Assembly: GCF_003626645.1 (NCBI RefSeq)
Contig: NZ_RBAM01000004.1
Coordinates: 496,001-560,000 of the forward strand
Direction: 5' to 3'
Length of the DNA: 64,000 nucleotides
DNA from: Streptomyces klenkii
GTDB taxonomy: Bacteria > Actinomycetota > Actinomycetes > Streptomycetales > Streptomycetaceae
Part shown: piece after piece, positions 26,211-34,480 of the stretch
How positions within the stretch are numbered: the first letter of the stretch is position 1
Layout: each line of letters opens with the position of its first letter
Made by a program: the position numbers and the translations under genes
The notes under the pieces: generated by a model
Told to the model about the DNA's origin: nothing
Database searches by the model: none
The model's input: only the letters and a program-made list of their open reading frames with translations

Positions 26211-27364
26211 GCGCCGGACTGCTGGAGGCCGTGCGGCTGAGGCTGGCCGAGAGCGGCGCCGAACCCACGCCCGCCAAGGTCGCGGAGGCGCTGCGCCAGG
26301 AAGGGCGGCTGTTGGGGGACGCCGAGATCCTCGGCGTCGCGGCCCGGCTGCGTTCCGAGCTGATCGGTGCCGGCCCGCTGGAACGGCTGCTGGCCGAGCC
26401 CGACGTCACCGACGTCCTCGTCACGGCGCCCGACCAGGTCTGGGTCGACCGGGGCGCCGGCTTGCAGCGCACGGACGTCGTTTTCCCGGATGCCACGGCC
26501 GTGCGCAGGCTCGCCCAGCGGCTCGCCGCCATCGCCGGCCGGCGGCTGGACGACGCCCGCCCCTGGGTCGACGCCCGGCTTCCCGACGGCACGCGGCTGC
26601 ATGCGGTGCTGCCCCCGATCGCCGTCGGCTCCACCTGCCTCTCACTGCGCGTCGTGCGCCCCCGCGCCTTCACCCTGGATGACCTGATGGCCGCCGGCAC
26701 CGTGCCGCCCGGCGGCGACCGGCTGCTGCGGGCGGTGCTGGAAGCGAGGCTCTCGTTCGTCATCAGCGGCGGCACGGGCAGCGGCAAGACCACGTTGCTG
26801 ACCACCTTGCTCGGGCTGGTGGCGCCGGACGAGCGGATCGTCCTCGCCGAGGACTCCGCCGAACTGCGCCCCGACCACCCGCACGTGGTCCGGCTGGAGA
26901 GCCGCCCGGCGAACCAGGAGGGCATGGGCCTGGTCACCTTGCGGGACCTGGTCCGGCAGGCCCTGCGCATGAGGCCGGACCGGCTGGTGGTGGGCGAGGT
27001 CCGCGGTGCGGAGGTCACGGACCTGCTGGCCGCCCTCAATACGGGGCATGAAGGAGGCTGCGGGACGGTCCATGCGAACGCCGCGGCGGACGTTCCCGCC
27101 CGGCTCGAAGCGCTGGGCTCGGCCGCCGGCCTCGACCGGGCCGCGCTGCACAGCCAATTGGCGGCCGGCCTGTCGGTCGTCATCCATCTCGTACGGGAGC
27201 GGGGCGGGCGGCGGCGGGTCGCCGAGGTGCACGTGCTCGACCGGGATCCTGCCGGGTTCGTCACCACGGTGCCGGCCGTCGCCTGGGGAGCCGAGGGCTT
27301 TCAGCGGGCGCGCGGGTGGGCCCGGCTGGCCGGGCTGTGCGAGCGGGGCGGAGCGACGCCATGA
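26207..27364 (+). CDS. tadA: TadA/CpaF-type secretion ATPase
   Basis: Type II/IV secretion-system hexameric ATPase of 385 residues that powers Flp-pilus assembly. Walker A GGTGSGKTT lies near residue 188. The Asp box ERIVLAEDSAEL, the His box in GTVHANAAADV and the Walker B segment RPDRLVVGEVRG are all present. GTG 26207 overlaps the ssd stop and has AGGGAG upstream, giving a compact protein without the long N-terminal extension of CpaF. The stop overlaps the tadB ATG. Confidence 0.94.
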   Translation: MSAGLLEAVRLRLAESGAEPTPAKVAEALRQEGRLLGDAEILGVAARLRSELIGAGPLERLLAEPDVTDVLVTAPDQVWVDRGAGLQRTDVVFPDATAVRRLAQRLAAIAGRRLDDARPWVDARLPDGTRLHAVLPPIAVGSTCLSLRVVRPRAFTLDDLMAAGTVPPGGDRLLRAVLEARLSFVISGGTGSGKTTLLTTLLGLVAPDERIVLAEDSAELRPDHPHVVRLESRPANQEGMGLVTLRDLVRQALRMRPDRLVVGEVRGAEVTDLLAALNTGHEGGCGTVHANAAADVPARLEALGSAAGLDRAALHSQLAAGLSVVIHLVRERGGRRRVAEVHVLDRDPAGFVTTVPAVAWGAEGFQRARGWARLAGLCERGGATP

Positions 27365-28305
27365 CCGCCGCCGGGACGATGCCGCCCGCCACGCTCACGG
27401 GCGTCGCCGCGCTGAGCGCGCTGTTCATGGCCTGGCCGCTGACCGGCCCCGGCCGGGAACTGCGCCGCGCCCGGCTGCTGTTCGCGGGCGGCGGGTCCAC
27501 CACGCCCGCCGGATCGTGGCCGCCCGCCTGGGCGGGGGAGTGGGGCGCCCGGCTGGGCCGGTGGGCGCGGGCACGGCGGGAGCTGATGTGCCTTCCGGTC
27601 GGCGGTGCGGTGGCCTTGTTGGGGGCGTCGCTGCTGCCACTGCTGGCAGCGCTCGTCGCGATCCCGCTCGTACGGAAGTGGCTGGCCGCGCGGCGCGAGC
27701 AGAGGGAAGGGGAACGGCGGGAGGCGGCCGTGATCGAGCTGTGCGGGGCGGTCGCGGGCGAGCTGCGGGCGGGCAGGCAGCCCGGCCAGGCGCTGGCCGG
27801 CGTGCCCGCGGGGGACTTGGGCCCGCAGTGGGCGGCCGTCGCGGCCGCGGCGAGGTTCGGCGGCGATGTGCCGGAGGCCCTGCGGGCCGTGGCCGGACGC
27901 CCCGGGGCCGAGGGGCTGCATGGTGTCGCCGCTTGCTGGCGCGTGGCCGTGGACGGGGGTGCGGGGCTCGCGTCGGGGCTCGAACGGGTGGCGGCCGCGC
28001 TGAGTGCCGAGCGGGATCAACGGGAGGAGCTGCGGTCGCAATTGGCGGGCGCACGGTCCACCGCCGTGATGCTGGCCCTGCTGCCCGTACTCGCCCTGCT
28101 GATGGGCAGTGCGCTGGGAGCGGCGCCGCTGAAGGTGCTGCTGCACACCCCGGCCGGGCTCGGCTGCCTCGTTCTCGGCGGGCTCCTGGAGGGCGCCGGC
28201 ATCGCCTGGACCGGGCGGATCGTGCGGACGGCGGCGGGGGAGCCCGAGGGGCGCGGCGGTGAGTGCGGCAGGCCCGGACTCTCGGCGGAAGGGAAAGTCT
28301 CGTGA
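27361..28305 (+). CDS. tadB: TadB-like inner-membrane platform protein
   Basis: A 314-residue type II secretion F-domain protein. Two membrane helices near residues 75-100 precede a cytoplasmic helical bundle with the F-domain pattern (AVIELCGAVAGELRAGRQPG). C-terminal helices MLALLPVLALLMG and LGCLVLGGLLEGAG re-enter the membrane. It partners with TadC to form the platform. ATGA overlap with tadA and GTGA overlap with tadC show tight coupling. Confidence 0.88.
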   Translation: MTAAGTMPPATLTGVAALSALFMAWPLTGPGRELRRARLLFAGGGSTTPAGSWPPAWAGEWGARLGRWARARRELMCLPVGGAVALLGASLLPLLAALVAIPLVRKWLAARREQREGERREAAVIELCGAVAGELRAGRQPGQALAGVPAGDLGPQWAAVAAAARFGGDVPEALRAVAGRPGAEGLHGVAACWRVAVDGGAGLASGLERVAAALSAERDQREELRSQLAGARSTAVMLALLPVLALLMGSALGAAPLKVLLHTPAGLGCLVLGGLLEGAGIAWTGRIVRTAAGEPEGRGGECGRPGLSAEGKVS

Positions 28306-29111
28306 GCGCAAATGTTATCCACAGCCTGTGGATGGAAATCCTTGCCGGGATCGCGACGGCTTGCGCGGTGCGCATAGCGGTCCGGATCCGCAAGGGGCGG
28401 GCGGCGCGCCGCCGGGCGGCTGCTCTGCTCGGGTACGAACCCGCCACGAGCACGAGGGTGCAGGGGCTGCGGGCCCGTGCCGGCCGGCTGCCGGGGGTCC
28501 GGGACTGGCTCCCCCCGGCGGGGGCCGGAGCCGCCGGGATCATCCTCGTCGGCGGAGTGGCCGGCTGCGCGGTGGGACTCGCCGCCGCGTACGGCATGTG
28601 GCGGTGGCGACAGCGCCGGAAGAGGGCCGACGCTGCGGCGGAGCCCTCGGCACAGGCCCCGTCGGGGGAAGCCGAGAGGCAACTTCCGCTGGCCGCCGAT
28701 CTCATGGCGGCGTGCCTGGCGGCGGGCGCCGGGCCCAGGGAGGCGGCCGAAGCGGTCGGCCTGTCGCTGGGCGGCCCGGTGGGCGAACGGCTCGCCCGGG
28801 CCGCGGCCGAAGTCCGGCTCGGCGGCGACCCCGCCACGGCCTGGAGCCGCTTGGGCGGCCTTCCGGGCGCCCGGGGGCTCGCCCGCTGTCTGGAGCGGGC
28901 GCAGGCGACGGGAGTGCCCGCCGTGGAGCCCATGTCGCGGCTCGCCGGCCGTTTGCGGGCCGAGCGCGGCAGGGCGGCGGGCATACGGGCCCGGCGTGCG
29001 GGCGTCCTGGCGACGGCCCCGCTCGGGCTGTGCTTCCTGCCCGCGTTCCTGACGGTCGGGGTGGTGCCCGTGGTGATCGGTCTGGCGAGTGGTCTGACGA
29101 AAGGACATTGA
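28302..29111 (+). CDS. tadC: TadC-like inner-membrane platform protein
   Basis: A 269-residue F-domain protein with membrane helices near residues 70-95 and 235-262. The cytoplasmic bundle includes LPLAADLMAACLAAGAGP, typical of TadC. GTG 28302 overlaps the tadB stop. The first codons read through TTATCCACA, an exact E. coli-type DnaA box, within an inverted repeat. The stop is three bases before the flp-like start. Confidence 0.87.
   Translation: MSANVIHSLWMEILAGIATACAVRIAVRIRKGRAARRRAAALLGYEPATSTRVQGLRARAGRLPGVRDWLPPAGAGAAGIILVGGVAGCAVGLAAAYGMWRWRQRRKRADAAAEPSAQAPSGEAERQLPLAADLMAACLAAGAGPREAAEAVGLSLGGPVGERLARAAAEVRLGGDPATAWSRLGGLPGARGLARCLERAQATGVPAVEPMSRLAGRLRAERGRAAGIRARRAGVLATAPLGLCFLPAFLTVGVVPVVIGLASGLTKGH
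28315..28331. other. DnaA box and inverted partner inside tadC
   Basis: TTATCCACA (28315-28323) is followed by TGTGGAT, giving ATCCACA-GCC-TGTGGAT as a 7-bp inverted repeat. It falls in codons 5-10 of tadC, so coding constraint is not an obvious explanation. Confidence 0.4.
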
Positions 29112-29113
29112 CG

Positions 29114-29506
29114 GTGAGTGGGATGCAGGTCATGGCAGCGATGACGGGGGCGACGGCGATGGCGGGGAAGACGACGACGGTGCGGAGGGCACCGGTGCGC
29201 CGGGGCTGGTGCGGGGCGCATGCGGCACGGCCGGTCCGGGTGAGGAGCCGCTCGCAGGGCCGGGAACGGGGCCGGTGGTGGCCCGGCGGCCGGAGCAGGC
29301 AGTGGCGTTGGCCGGTGCCGTGGGAGCGGGCGGGCAGGCCGTGGGCCTTCGCGGCCGGCGACGCGGGCATGTCGACGGCCGAGTACGCCGTCGGCACCTT
29401 GGCCGCCTGTGCACTTGCCGCCGTGCTCTACAAGGTGGTCACCAGCGGGGCGGTCAATGCGGCTCTGCAAGGGCTCATCGGGCGGGCACTCAATGCGCCG
29501 TTCTGA
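29114..29506 (+). CDS. Flp-pilin-like DUF4244 protein
   Basis: A 130-residue protein. The C-terminal 50 residues contain AGDAGMSTAEYAVGTLAACA and a single hydrophobic helix, which is the DUF4244/Flp prepilin-like signature (Gly-Met processing site, Glu at +5). Unusually, about 80 basic Arg-rich residues precede it instead of a 10-25 residue leader. GTG 29114 has AAAGGA eight bases upstream; a start at ATG 29123 is also possible. Likely the major subunit of the Tad pilus. Confidence 0.8.
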   Translation: MSGMQVMAAMTGATAMAGKTTTVRRAPVRRGWCGAHAARPVRVRSRSQGRERGRWWPGGRSRQWRWPVPWERAGRPWAFAAGDAGMSTAEYAVGTLAACALAAVLYKVVTSGAVNAALQGLIGRALNAPF

Positions 29507-30020
29507 CAGGGCGTCCGGTGAGCCGTCCGGGGCCGGGTGGCCGGGGCTGCGGGCCAGCCCGGGCCGGTGTTCTGACGGAGGGTCCGGCGAGGTCGTCCTC
29601 GCCGGCCCTGCCCGCGGACCGGGCCGCCGCCTTCCGGCCGCCCCGGCGGCGGGCGGCCACCGGGGGCGTCCCCGGTGCTGCGGCGGCTGTGCGGACGGCG
29701 GCTATGTGACCGCCGAGGCGGCGATGGTGCTCCCGGCGCTGATTCTGTTCGGCATGGCCCTGATCTGGGGGCTGATGGCCGCCGCCGCGCAGATCCAGTG
29801 TGTGGACGCCGCCAGGGCGGGCGCCCGGGCGGCGGCGCGGTCGGACCCGGCATCGGCGGCGGTCGCGGCGGCCCGGTCCGCCGCGCCGCAGGGGGCCCGC
29901 ATCGCCGTGGCGCGGGAGGGCGACCTCGTACGGGTACGGGTCGAGGCGCGTGCGGCGGGCCCGCTCGCCGTGCGGCTGGGCGGAGAGGCGGTGGCCCTTG
30001 CGGAGGAGACGGTGCGGTGA
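29493..30020 (+). CDS. TadE-like pseudopilin
   Basis: A 175-residue protein. The segment DGGYVTAEAAMVLPALILFG is the TadE signature and begins the membrane helix near residue 70. The remaining C-terminal domain is small and Val/Ala-rich. About 65 residues of low-complexity Gly/Arg/Pro sequence precede it. ATG 29493 overlaps the flp-like gene by 14 bp. The only obvious downstream alternative, GTG 29706, would remove the conserved DGGY. Confidence 0.78.
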   Translation: MRRSDRASGEPSGAGWPGLRASPGRCSDGGSGEVVLAGPARGPGRRLPAAPAAGGHRGRPRCCGGCADGGYVTAEAAMVLPALILFGMALIWGLMAAAAQIQCVDAARAGARAAARSDPASAAVAAARSAAPQGARIAVAREGDLVRVRVEARAAGPLAVRLGGEAVALAEETVR

Positions 30021-30597
30021 CCGTGGGACGGCCACGGTGTGGGTGGCGGTCGCGGCCACGGCGCTCTGCGCGGTGTTCGCGGCGCTGCTGGCCATGGGGC
30101 AGGCCGTGGTGGCCCGTCACCGGGCGGGCGGCGCGGCGGATCTGGCGGCGCTGGCCGCGGCGGACCACGCCCTCGAAGGGCAGGACGCCGCGTGCGGCCT
30201 CGCCCGGCGGGTGGCCGCCGCGCAGGGGACGAGAGTGGTGCGCTGTGCCGTGAGCGGTGAGATCGCCGAGGTCGCGGCCGAGGCCCGGGCGGGGCCGTAT
30301 GCCGTCCGGGTGCGGTCGCGGGCGGGGCCCGCGGAGGCGGTGGGGTTCACCCCTGTGGCCGTATCGGCCGCCGCTTTCTTCCCGGGCTCCGATCTCGGAG
30401 GCCCTGACCTCCGGAACCCCGGCCTCCGGAAGCCTGGTCTCCCAGGCCCTGGTCTCCGGAACCCCGGCCTCCCAGGCCCTGGTCCTCAGGGGTGTGCCTC
30501 CCCGGGACTCAGTCGCCAGGCGGCCCGGGCGGGGCCTGCGGGGGTTCGTCCTGCGGGGGCTCCTCCTGTGGGGTCTCGTCCTTCGGGGCGTCCCTGA
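29950..30597 (+). CDS. TadE/G-like (Rv3654c-type) pilus-associated protein
   Basis: Last gene of the tad operon. The core GDRGTATVWVAVAATAL and GGAADLAALAAADHA identify the Rv3654c-like group of secreted or membrane pseudopilin-like proteins. The start is uncertain: GTG 29950 keeps the conserved DRGTATVW but overlaps tadE by 71 bp, whereas GTG 30037 cuts into it. The C-terminal 85 residues are atypical. They include a five-fold 15-bp repeat coding LRNPG/LPGPG pentapeptides and run 89 bp antisense into the helicase gene. Confidence 0.7.
   Translation: MRRARSPCGWAERRWPLRRRRCGDRGTATVWVAVAATALCAVFAALLAMGQAVVARHRAGGAADLAALAAADHALEGQDAACGLARRVAAAQGTRVVRCAVSGEIAEVAAEARAGPYAVRVRSRAGPAEAVGFTPVAVSAAAFFPGSDLGGPDLRNPGLRKPGLPGPGLRNPGLPGPGPQGCASPGLSRQAARAGPAGVRPAGAPPVGSRPSGRP
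30409..30483. repeat. Five tandem 15-bp units
   Basis: Units of the type CTCCGGAACCCCGGC or CTCCCAGGCCCTGGT at 30409, 30424, 30439, 30454 and 30469. They keep the reading frame of the TadE/G-like gene (Leu-Arg/Pro-Asn/Lys/Gly-Pro-Gly). They lie just beyond the helicase stop codon on the other strand. Confidence 0.9.
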
Positions 30598-33016
30598 GGA
30601 GCCGGGTGAGGAGGCGGATCGCGGCCCGCTTGTCGAGGGGGTCGTTGCCGTTGCCGCACTTGGGGGACTGCACGCAGGAAGGGCAGCCCGTGTCGCACTC
30701 GCAGGCGGCGATCGCCTCGCGGGTGGCGGTGAGCCAGCGGGCGGCGGTGTGGAAGGCCCGCTCGGCGAAGCCGGCGCCGCCGGGGTGGCCGTCATAGACG
30801 AACACGGTCGGCAGGAGCGTGTCGGGGTGCAGGGGGACGGAGACGCCGCCGATGTCCCGGCGGTCGCAGGTGGCGAAGAGGGGGAGCATGCCGATGGAGG
30901 CGTGTTCCGCGGCGTGCAGGGCACCGCCGAGGGCCTCGGGGTCGATGCGGGCCTCGTCGAGCTGGTCCTCGGTGACGGTCCACCACACGGCGCGGGTCCG
31001 CAGCGTACGGGGCGGGAGGTCCAGTTTGGACTCGCCCAGGATCTCGCCGGTGATCAGCCGGCGACGCAGGAAGGAGACGACCTGGTTGGTGACCTCGACC
31101 GAGCCGAAGCACAGCCGCGCCTCCCCCCAGGGGATCTCGGCGGCGGTCTCCAGGACGGCGATGGAGGTCGTGTCGCGGGCGGTGGTCGAGTACGGCGGGT
31201 CGGCCTGCTCGACGAGGGCGACGGAGTCCTCCAGGTCGAGGCGGCGGACGAGGTAGGTGCGGCCCTGGTGGAGGTGGACCGCGCCCTCGTGGACGGAGGC
31301 GTGGGCCGCGGCCGCGTCCACGGTGCCCAGCAGGCGCCCGGTGCCCTCCTCCACGACCTGGACGGGCCGGCCGCCGCCGCCCCGGATGTCGGTCAGGTCG
31401 GCGGCGCGCTCGCGGCGGGTCCAGTGCCAGGCGGCGCCGCGGCGGCGGAGCAGCTTGCGGGCCTCGAGCTGGGCGAGCACGCCCGGGGCCGCGGGCCCGA
31501 ACAGGGACAGGTCGGCCTCGGTGAGCGGAAGCTCGGCGGCCGCGGCGCACAGATGGGGGGCGAGGACGTAGGGGTTGTCGGGATCGAGGACGGTGGATTC
31601 CACGGGGCGGCGGAAGAGCGCCTCCGGGTGGTGGACGAGGTAGGTGTCCAGGGGGTCGTCGCGGGCGACCAGGACGGCCAGGGCTCCCCGGCCCGTACGG
31701 CCCGCGCGGCCGGCCTGCTGCCACAGGGAGGCCCGGGTGCCCGGATAGCCGGTCAGGAGGACGGCGTCGAGGCCCGCGACGTCGACGCCGAGCTCCAGGG
31801 CCGTCGTGGCGGACAGGCCGAGCAGTTCGCCGCTGTGCAGGGCGCGCTCGATGGCGCGGCGCTCCTCGGGGAGGTAGCCGCCGCGGTAGGCGGCGACACG
31901 CCCGGGGAGCGAGCGGTCCACGGCGGCGAGGCGTTCCTGGGCGATCAGGGCGATGAGCTCGGCGCCGCGCCGTGAGCGCACGAAGGCGACCGTGCGGACG
32001 CCCTGGACGACGAGGTCGGTGAGGAGGTCGGCGCTCTCGGCGGTGGCGGTGCGGCGCACGGGGGCGCCCCGCTCGCCGTGGAGCTCGGTGAGCGGGGGCT
32101 CCCACAGGGCGAAGACGAGTTCGCCGCGCGGGGAGGCGTCCTCAGTGATCTCCGCCACCCGGACGCCCGTGAGCCGGGTGGCCGCGGTGGCCGGGTCGGA
32201 GGCCGTGGCCGAGGCGAGGAGGAAGACCGGATCGGCGCCGTAGCGGGCGCAGACGCGCCGGAGGCGGCGCAGCACCTGGGCGACGTGCGAGCCGAAGACG
32301 CCCCGGTAGGTGTGGCACTCGTCGATGACGACGTAGCGCAGGGCGCGCAGGAAGGAGGACCACTTGGGGTGGGCGGGCAGGATCGAGCGGTGGAGCATGT
32401 CGGGGTTGGTGAGCGCGTAATTGGCGTACTGGCGCACCCACTCCCGCTCCTCGACCGGCGTGTCCCCGTCGTACACGGCGGGCCGGATGCCCTTGCCCAG
32501 GGGCTCGGCGAGGGCCCGTACGGCGCGCCGCTGGTCGGCGGCCAGGGCCTTGGTGGGGGCGAGGTACAGGGCGGTGGCGCCGCGGCCGTTCGGGGCCTCC
32601 GAGCCGTCCAGCAGGGCGCTGAGGACCGGCGCCAGGTACGCGAGGGACTTCCCGGAGGCGGTGCCGGTGGCCACGACCACCGACTCGCCGCGCAGCGCGT
32701 GCGCGGCGGTGAGCGCCTGGTGAGCCCAGGGCCGCTCGATGCCGGCGGCCCGGACGGCCTCGACCACTTCCGGCCGGATCTGCTCAGGCCAGGGGGCATG
32801 ACGTCCCGGACGCGGGGGCAAGTGCTCCGTATGAGTGATGCGTGCAGCCCGGTCGGCCCCGGTGGTCAGTCGGTCGAGGACTGTCCGGGGAAGGGGATGT
32901 ACGCCCGCCTCCGGCGGGAGTTGATCGTTGGCCATCGGCACCGAGTGTGTCACTGGCGTGACGGACAATGGCGTCAAGGCGTCGTGCGCGCCTGCCGGTA
33001 AGTGATTGAATGCCAT
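30509..33016 (-). CDS. DEAD/DEAH helicase with DUF1998 zinc domain (MrfA-like), TTA codon at position 6
   Basis: Superfamily 2 DNA helicase of 835 residues. Walker A is [12 protein letters not shown], motif II is VIDECHTY (DECH), motif III is LASATASDP and motif VI is [12 protein letters not shown]. The C-terminal DUF1998 has four cysteines in [16 protein letters not shown], as in Bacillus MrfA (YprA), which repairs mitomycin adducts. I chose ATG 33016 (MAFNHLPAG), the N-terminus I recall for Streptomyces homologues; codon 6 is then TTA. ATG 32935 would exclude it. The upstream extension of the frame runs antisense through bldG and is rejected. Confidence 0.88.
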   Translation of the reverse strand: MAFNHLPAGAHDALTPLSVTPVTHSVPMANDQLPPEAGVHPLPRTVLDRLTTGADRAARITHTEHLPPRPGRHAPWPEQIRPEVVEAVRAAGIERPWAHQALTAAHALRGESVVVATGTASGKSLAYLAPVLSALLDGSEAPNGRGATALYLAPTKALAADQRRAVRALAEPLGKGIRPAVYDGDTPVEEREWVRQYANYALTNPDMLHRSILPAHPKWSSFLRALRYVVIDECHTYRGVFGSHVAQVLRRLRRVCARYGADPVFLLASATASDPATAATRLTGVRVAEITEDASPRGELVFALWEPPLTELHGERGAPVRRTATAESADLLTDLVVQGVRTVAFVRSRRGAELIALIAQERLAAVDRSLPGRVAAYRGGYLPEERRAIERALHSGELLGLSATTALELGVDVAGLDAVLLTGYPGTRASLWQQAGRAGRTGRGALAVLVARDDPLDTYLVHHPEALFRRPVESTVLDPDNPYVLAPHLCAAAAELPLTEADLSLFGPAAPGVLAQLEARKLLRRRGAAWHWTRRERAADLTDIRGGGGRPVQVVEEGTGRLLGTVDAAAAHASVHEGAVHLHQGRTYLVRRLDLEDSVALVEQADPPYSTTARDTTSIAVLETAAEIPWGEARLCFGSVEVTNQVVSFLRRRLITGEILGESKLDLPPRTLRTRAVWWTVTEDQLDEARIDPEALGGALHAAEHASIGMLPLFATCDRRDIGGVSVPLHPDTLLPTVFVYDGHPGGAGFAERAFHTAARWLTATREAIAACECDTGCPSCVQSPKCGNGNDPLDKRAAIRLLTRLLRDAPKDETPQEEPPQDEPPQAPPGPPGD

Positions 33017-33070
33017 CGCGGCTGCCGATCCATGGGGGGCGACCGCTCGATGCAAGGTGCTGGAGGATCC

Positions 33071-33412
33071 GTGGACCTGTCCCTGTCGACCGAGACCGTA
33101 GGCGACCGTACGGTTGTCCGGGTCGGTGGCGAGATTGATGTGTACACCGCGCCCAAGCTGCGTGAGCAGCTGGTCGAGCTTGTCAACGACGGCAGCTATC
33201 ACCTCGTCGTGGACATGGAGGGCGTCGACTTCCTCGACTCCACCGGGCTCGGCGTCCTGGTCGGCGGGCTGAAGCGAGTGCGTGCCCATGAGGGCTCGCT
33301 GCGCCTGGTCTGCAACCAGGAGCGCATTCTCAAGATTTTCCGTATCACCGGTCTCACCAAGGTGTTCCCCATCCACACCTCGGTGGAGGATGCGGTGCAG
33401 GCGACCGACTGA
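33071..33412 (+). CDS. bldG: Anti-anti-sigma factor BldG
   Basis: STAS-domain anti-sigma-factor antagonist of 113 residues, required for aerial mycelium formation and antibiotic production in S. coelicolor (family knowledge). The phosphorylation site Ser57 is in [11 protein letters not shown] 33071 with GGAGG five to six bases upstream gives exactly the known length; the longer frame starting MQGAGG is not used. It is divergent from the helicase gene by 54 bp and followed by a hairpin, then by its anti-sigma partner gene. Confidence 0.96.
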   Translation: MDLSLSTETVGDRTVVRVGGEIDVYTAPKLREQLVELVNDGSYHLVVDMEGVDFLDSTGLGVLVGGLKRVRAHEGSLRLVCNQERILKIFRITGLTKVFPIHTSVEDAVQATD

Positions 33413-33445
33413 GGTCGCCGGGGAAGACTGTCACGCGGGGGGAAC

Positions 33446-33463
33446 CCGGGCCCGTGGGCCCGG
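33446..33463 (+). terminator. Hairpin between bldG and the anti-sigma gene
   Basis: CCGGGCCC-GT-GGGCCCGG, extended outward by G-run/C-run pairing, starts 34 bp after bldG. It can act as a partial terminator producing separate bldG and bldG-anti-sigma transcripts. Confidence 0.6.
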
Positions 33464-33528
33464 CCCCCTCGTGAGTCCGCCCTTTTCCGGATGAGGGGGA
33501 GAGGGCACGTACGACCGAGGGGGATGGC

Positions 33529-33981
33529 ATGGCCACCGTCGAACTGCTCTTCAGTGCCCTTCCCGAGCATGTCCGGACCGCCCGGCTGGTGGCGGCCGCG
33601 GTGGCGCGCCGTGCCGGCGTGGACGAGGCCGTGCTGGACGAGGTCCGGCTCGCCGTGGGCGAGGCCTGTTCGCGTGCGGTGGGCCTGCACATCACCAATG
33701 AGGTGCCCACTCCCGTGCGGGTGACGCTGATCGAGGAGGAGAAGAAGTTCTCCATCGAGGTGGGGGACGACGCCCCTCGCCCCGCGCCCCTCGAGCTCAC
33801 CTCTGCGAACGGCTCGGAGCGCCCCGCGGCCGGGTACGAGGACGCCGGCGCCGACAGCGAGGACGACATGGGCCTCGCCGTCATCAGCGGCCTGGTCGAT
33901 GACGTCGAGGTGACCGCGGACGAGCACGGCGGCCTGATCCGTATGAGCTGGCCGATCGTCCCCGCGGCCGTGCTGCCGTAG
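33529..33981 (+). CDS. Anti-sigma factor/serine kinase partner of BldG
   Basis: A 150-residue GHKL-type (HATPase_c) protein equivalent by context to S. coelicolor SCO3548. The N-box is in DEVRLAVGEACSRAV and the ATP-lid region in DDMGLAVISGLVDDVEV. An acidic insert (residues about 95-112) splits the two. ATG 33529 has AGGGGG upstream. It is expected to bind and phosphorylate BldG and to sequester a sigma factor. Confidence 0.9.
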   Translation: MATVELLFSALPEHVRTARLVAAAVARRAGVDEAVLDEVRLAVGEACSRAVGLHITNEVPTPVRVTLIEEEKKFSIEVGDDAPRPAPLELTSANGSERPAAGYEDAGADSEDDMGLAVISGLVDDVEVTADEHGGLIRMSWPIVPAAVLP

Positions 33982-34480
33982 TCCGTCCGGGCGCATTGAC
34001 GTAGTCCGCCCTCATCGGACGGGCGTAACTCCCGGCCGCACCGGGATCGCATCGCGCCGACGTCTTGTCGACGTCCTTTCGCCGAGCCCCTGCCGATTCC
34101 CCGCCGAGCCGTAGTCGATCTTCGCCCGCCTCTCCGCGCCCTCTGCGGCCGCCTCCGGCTTTCCGGGAATTGATCAGCAGTAATTCCGCGATCTTTTCGC
34201 TGATCGTTTCCCCGCGCCCTTCCCTGCCCCGTAATGGATCTCCATTCCGATCTCCATTGCCGATCTCCGTCCGAGATCGTTTATCCGGCGGATCATTCAT
34301 CCGATCTTCACTTGCACAGGCCAATTCCCTTTGCCGCGCTCTGTTTTGATCTCGCCGGGCTCCCTACAATCCGTCCATCTTGAGCTCAGGACGCCTGAGC
34401 GTGGCTGCTGTTCCGTGCGCGCGTGGATCAATGGCGCGGAGGAGCTGCGCGCCCATGTGCCAAACGTCTAGGGAGGACGA
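33982..34480. promoter_or_regulatory. hppA upstream region with short direct repeats and possible promoter
   Basis: A 499-bp spacer, low in GC. The words CCGATCTCCATT and GATCTCC recur between 34225 and 34275. TACAAT at 34365-34370 is a good -10 hexamer about 110 bp before hppA; its -35 (TGTTTT, 17 bp away) is poor. No gene is visible. Confidence 0.45.

Noticed and set aside
33017-33376. N-terminal extension of the helicase frame across bldG
   Set aside because: The extra 120 residues are antisense to bldG, which has a precise start, RBS and known length. ATG 33016 fits helicase homologues.
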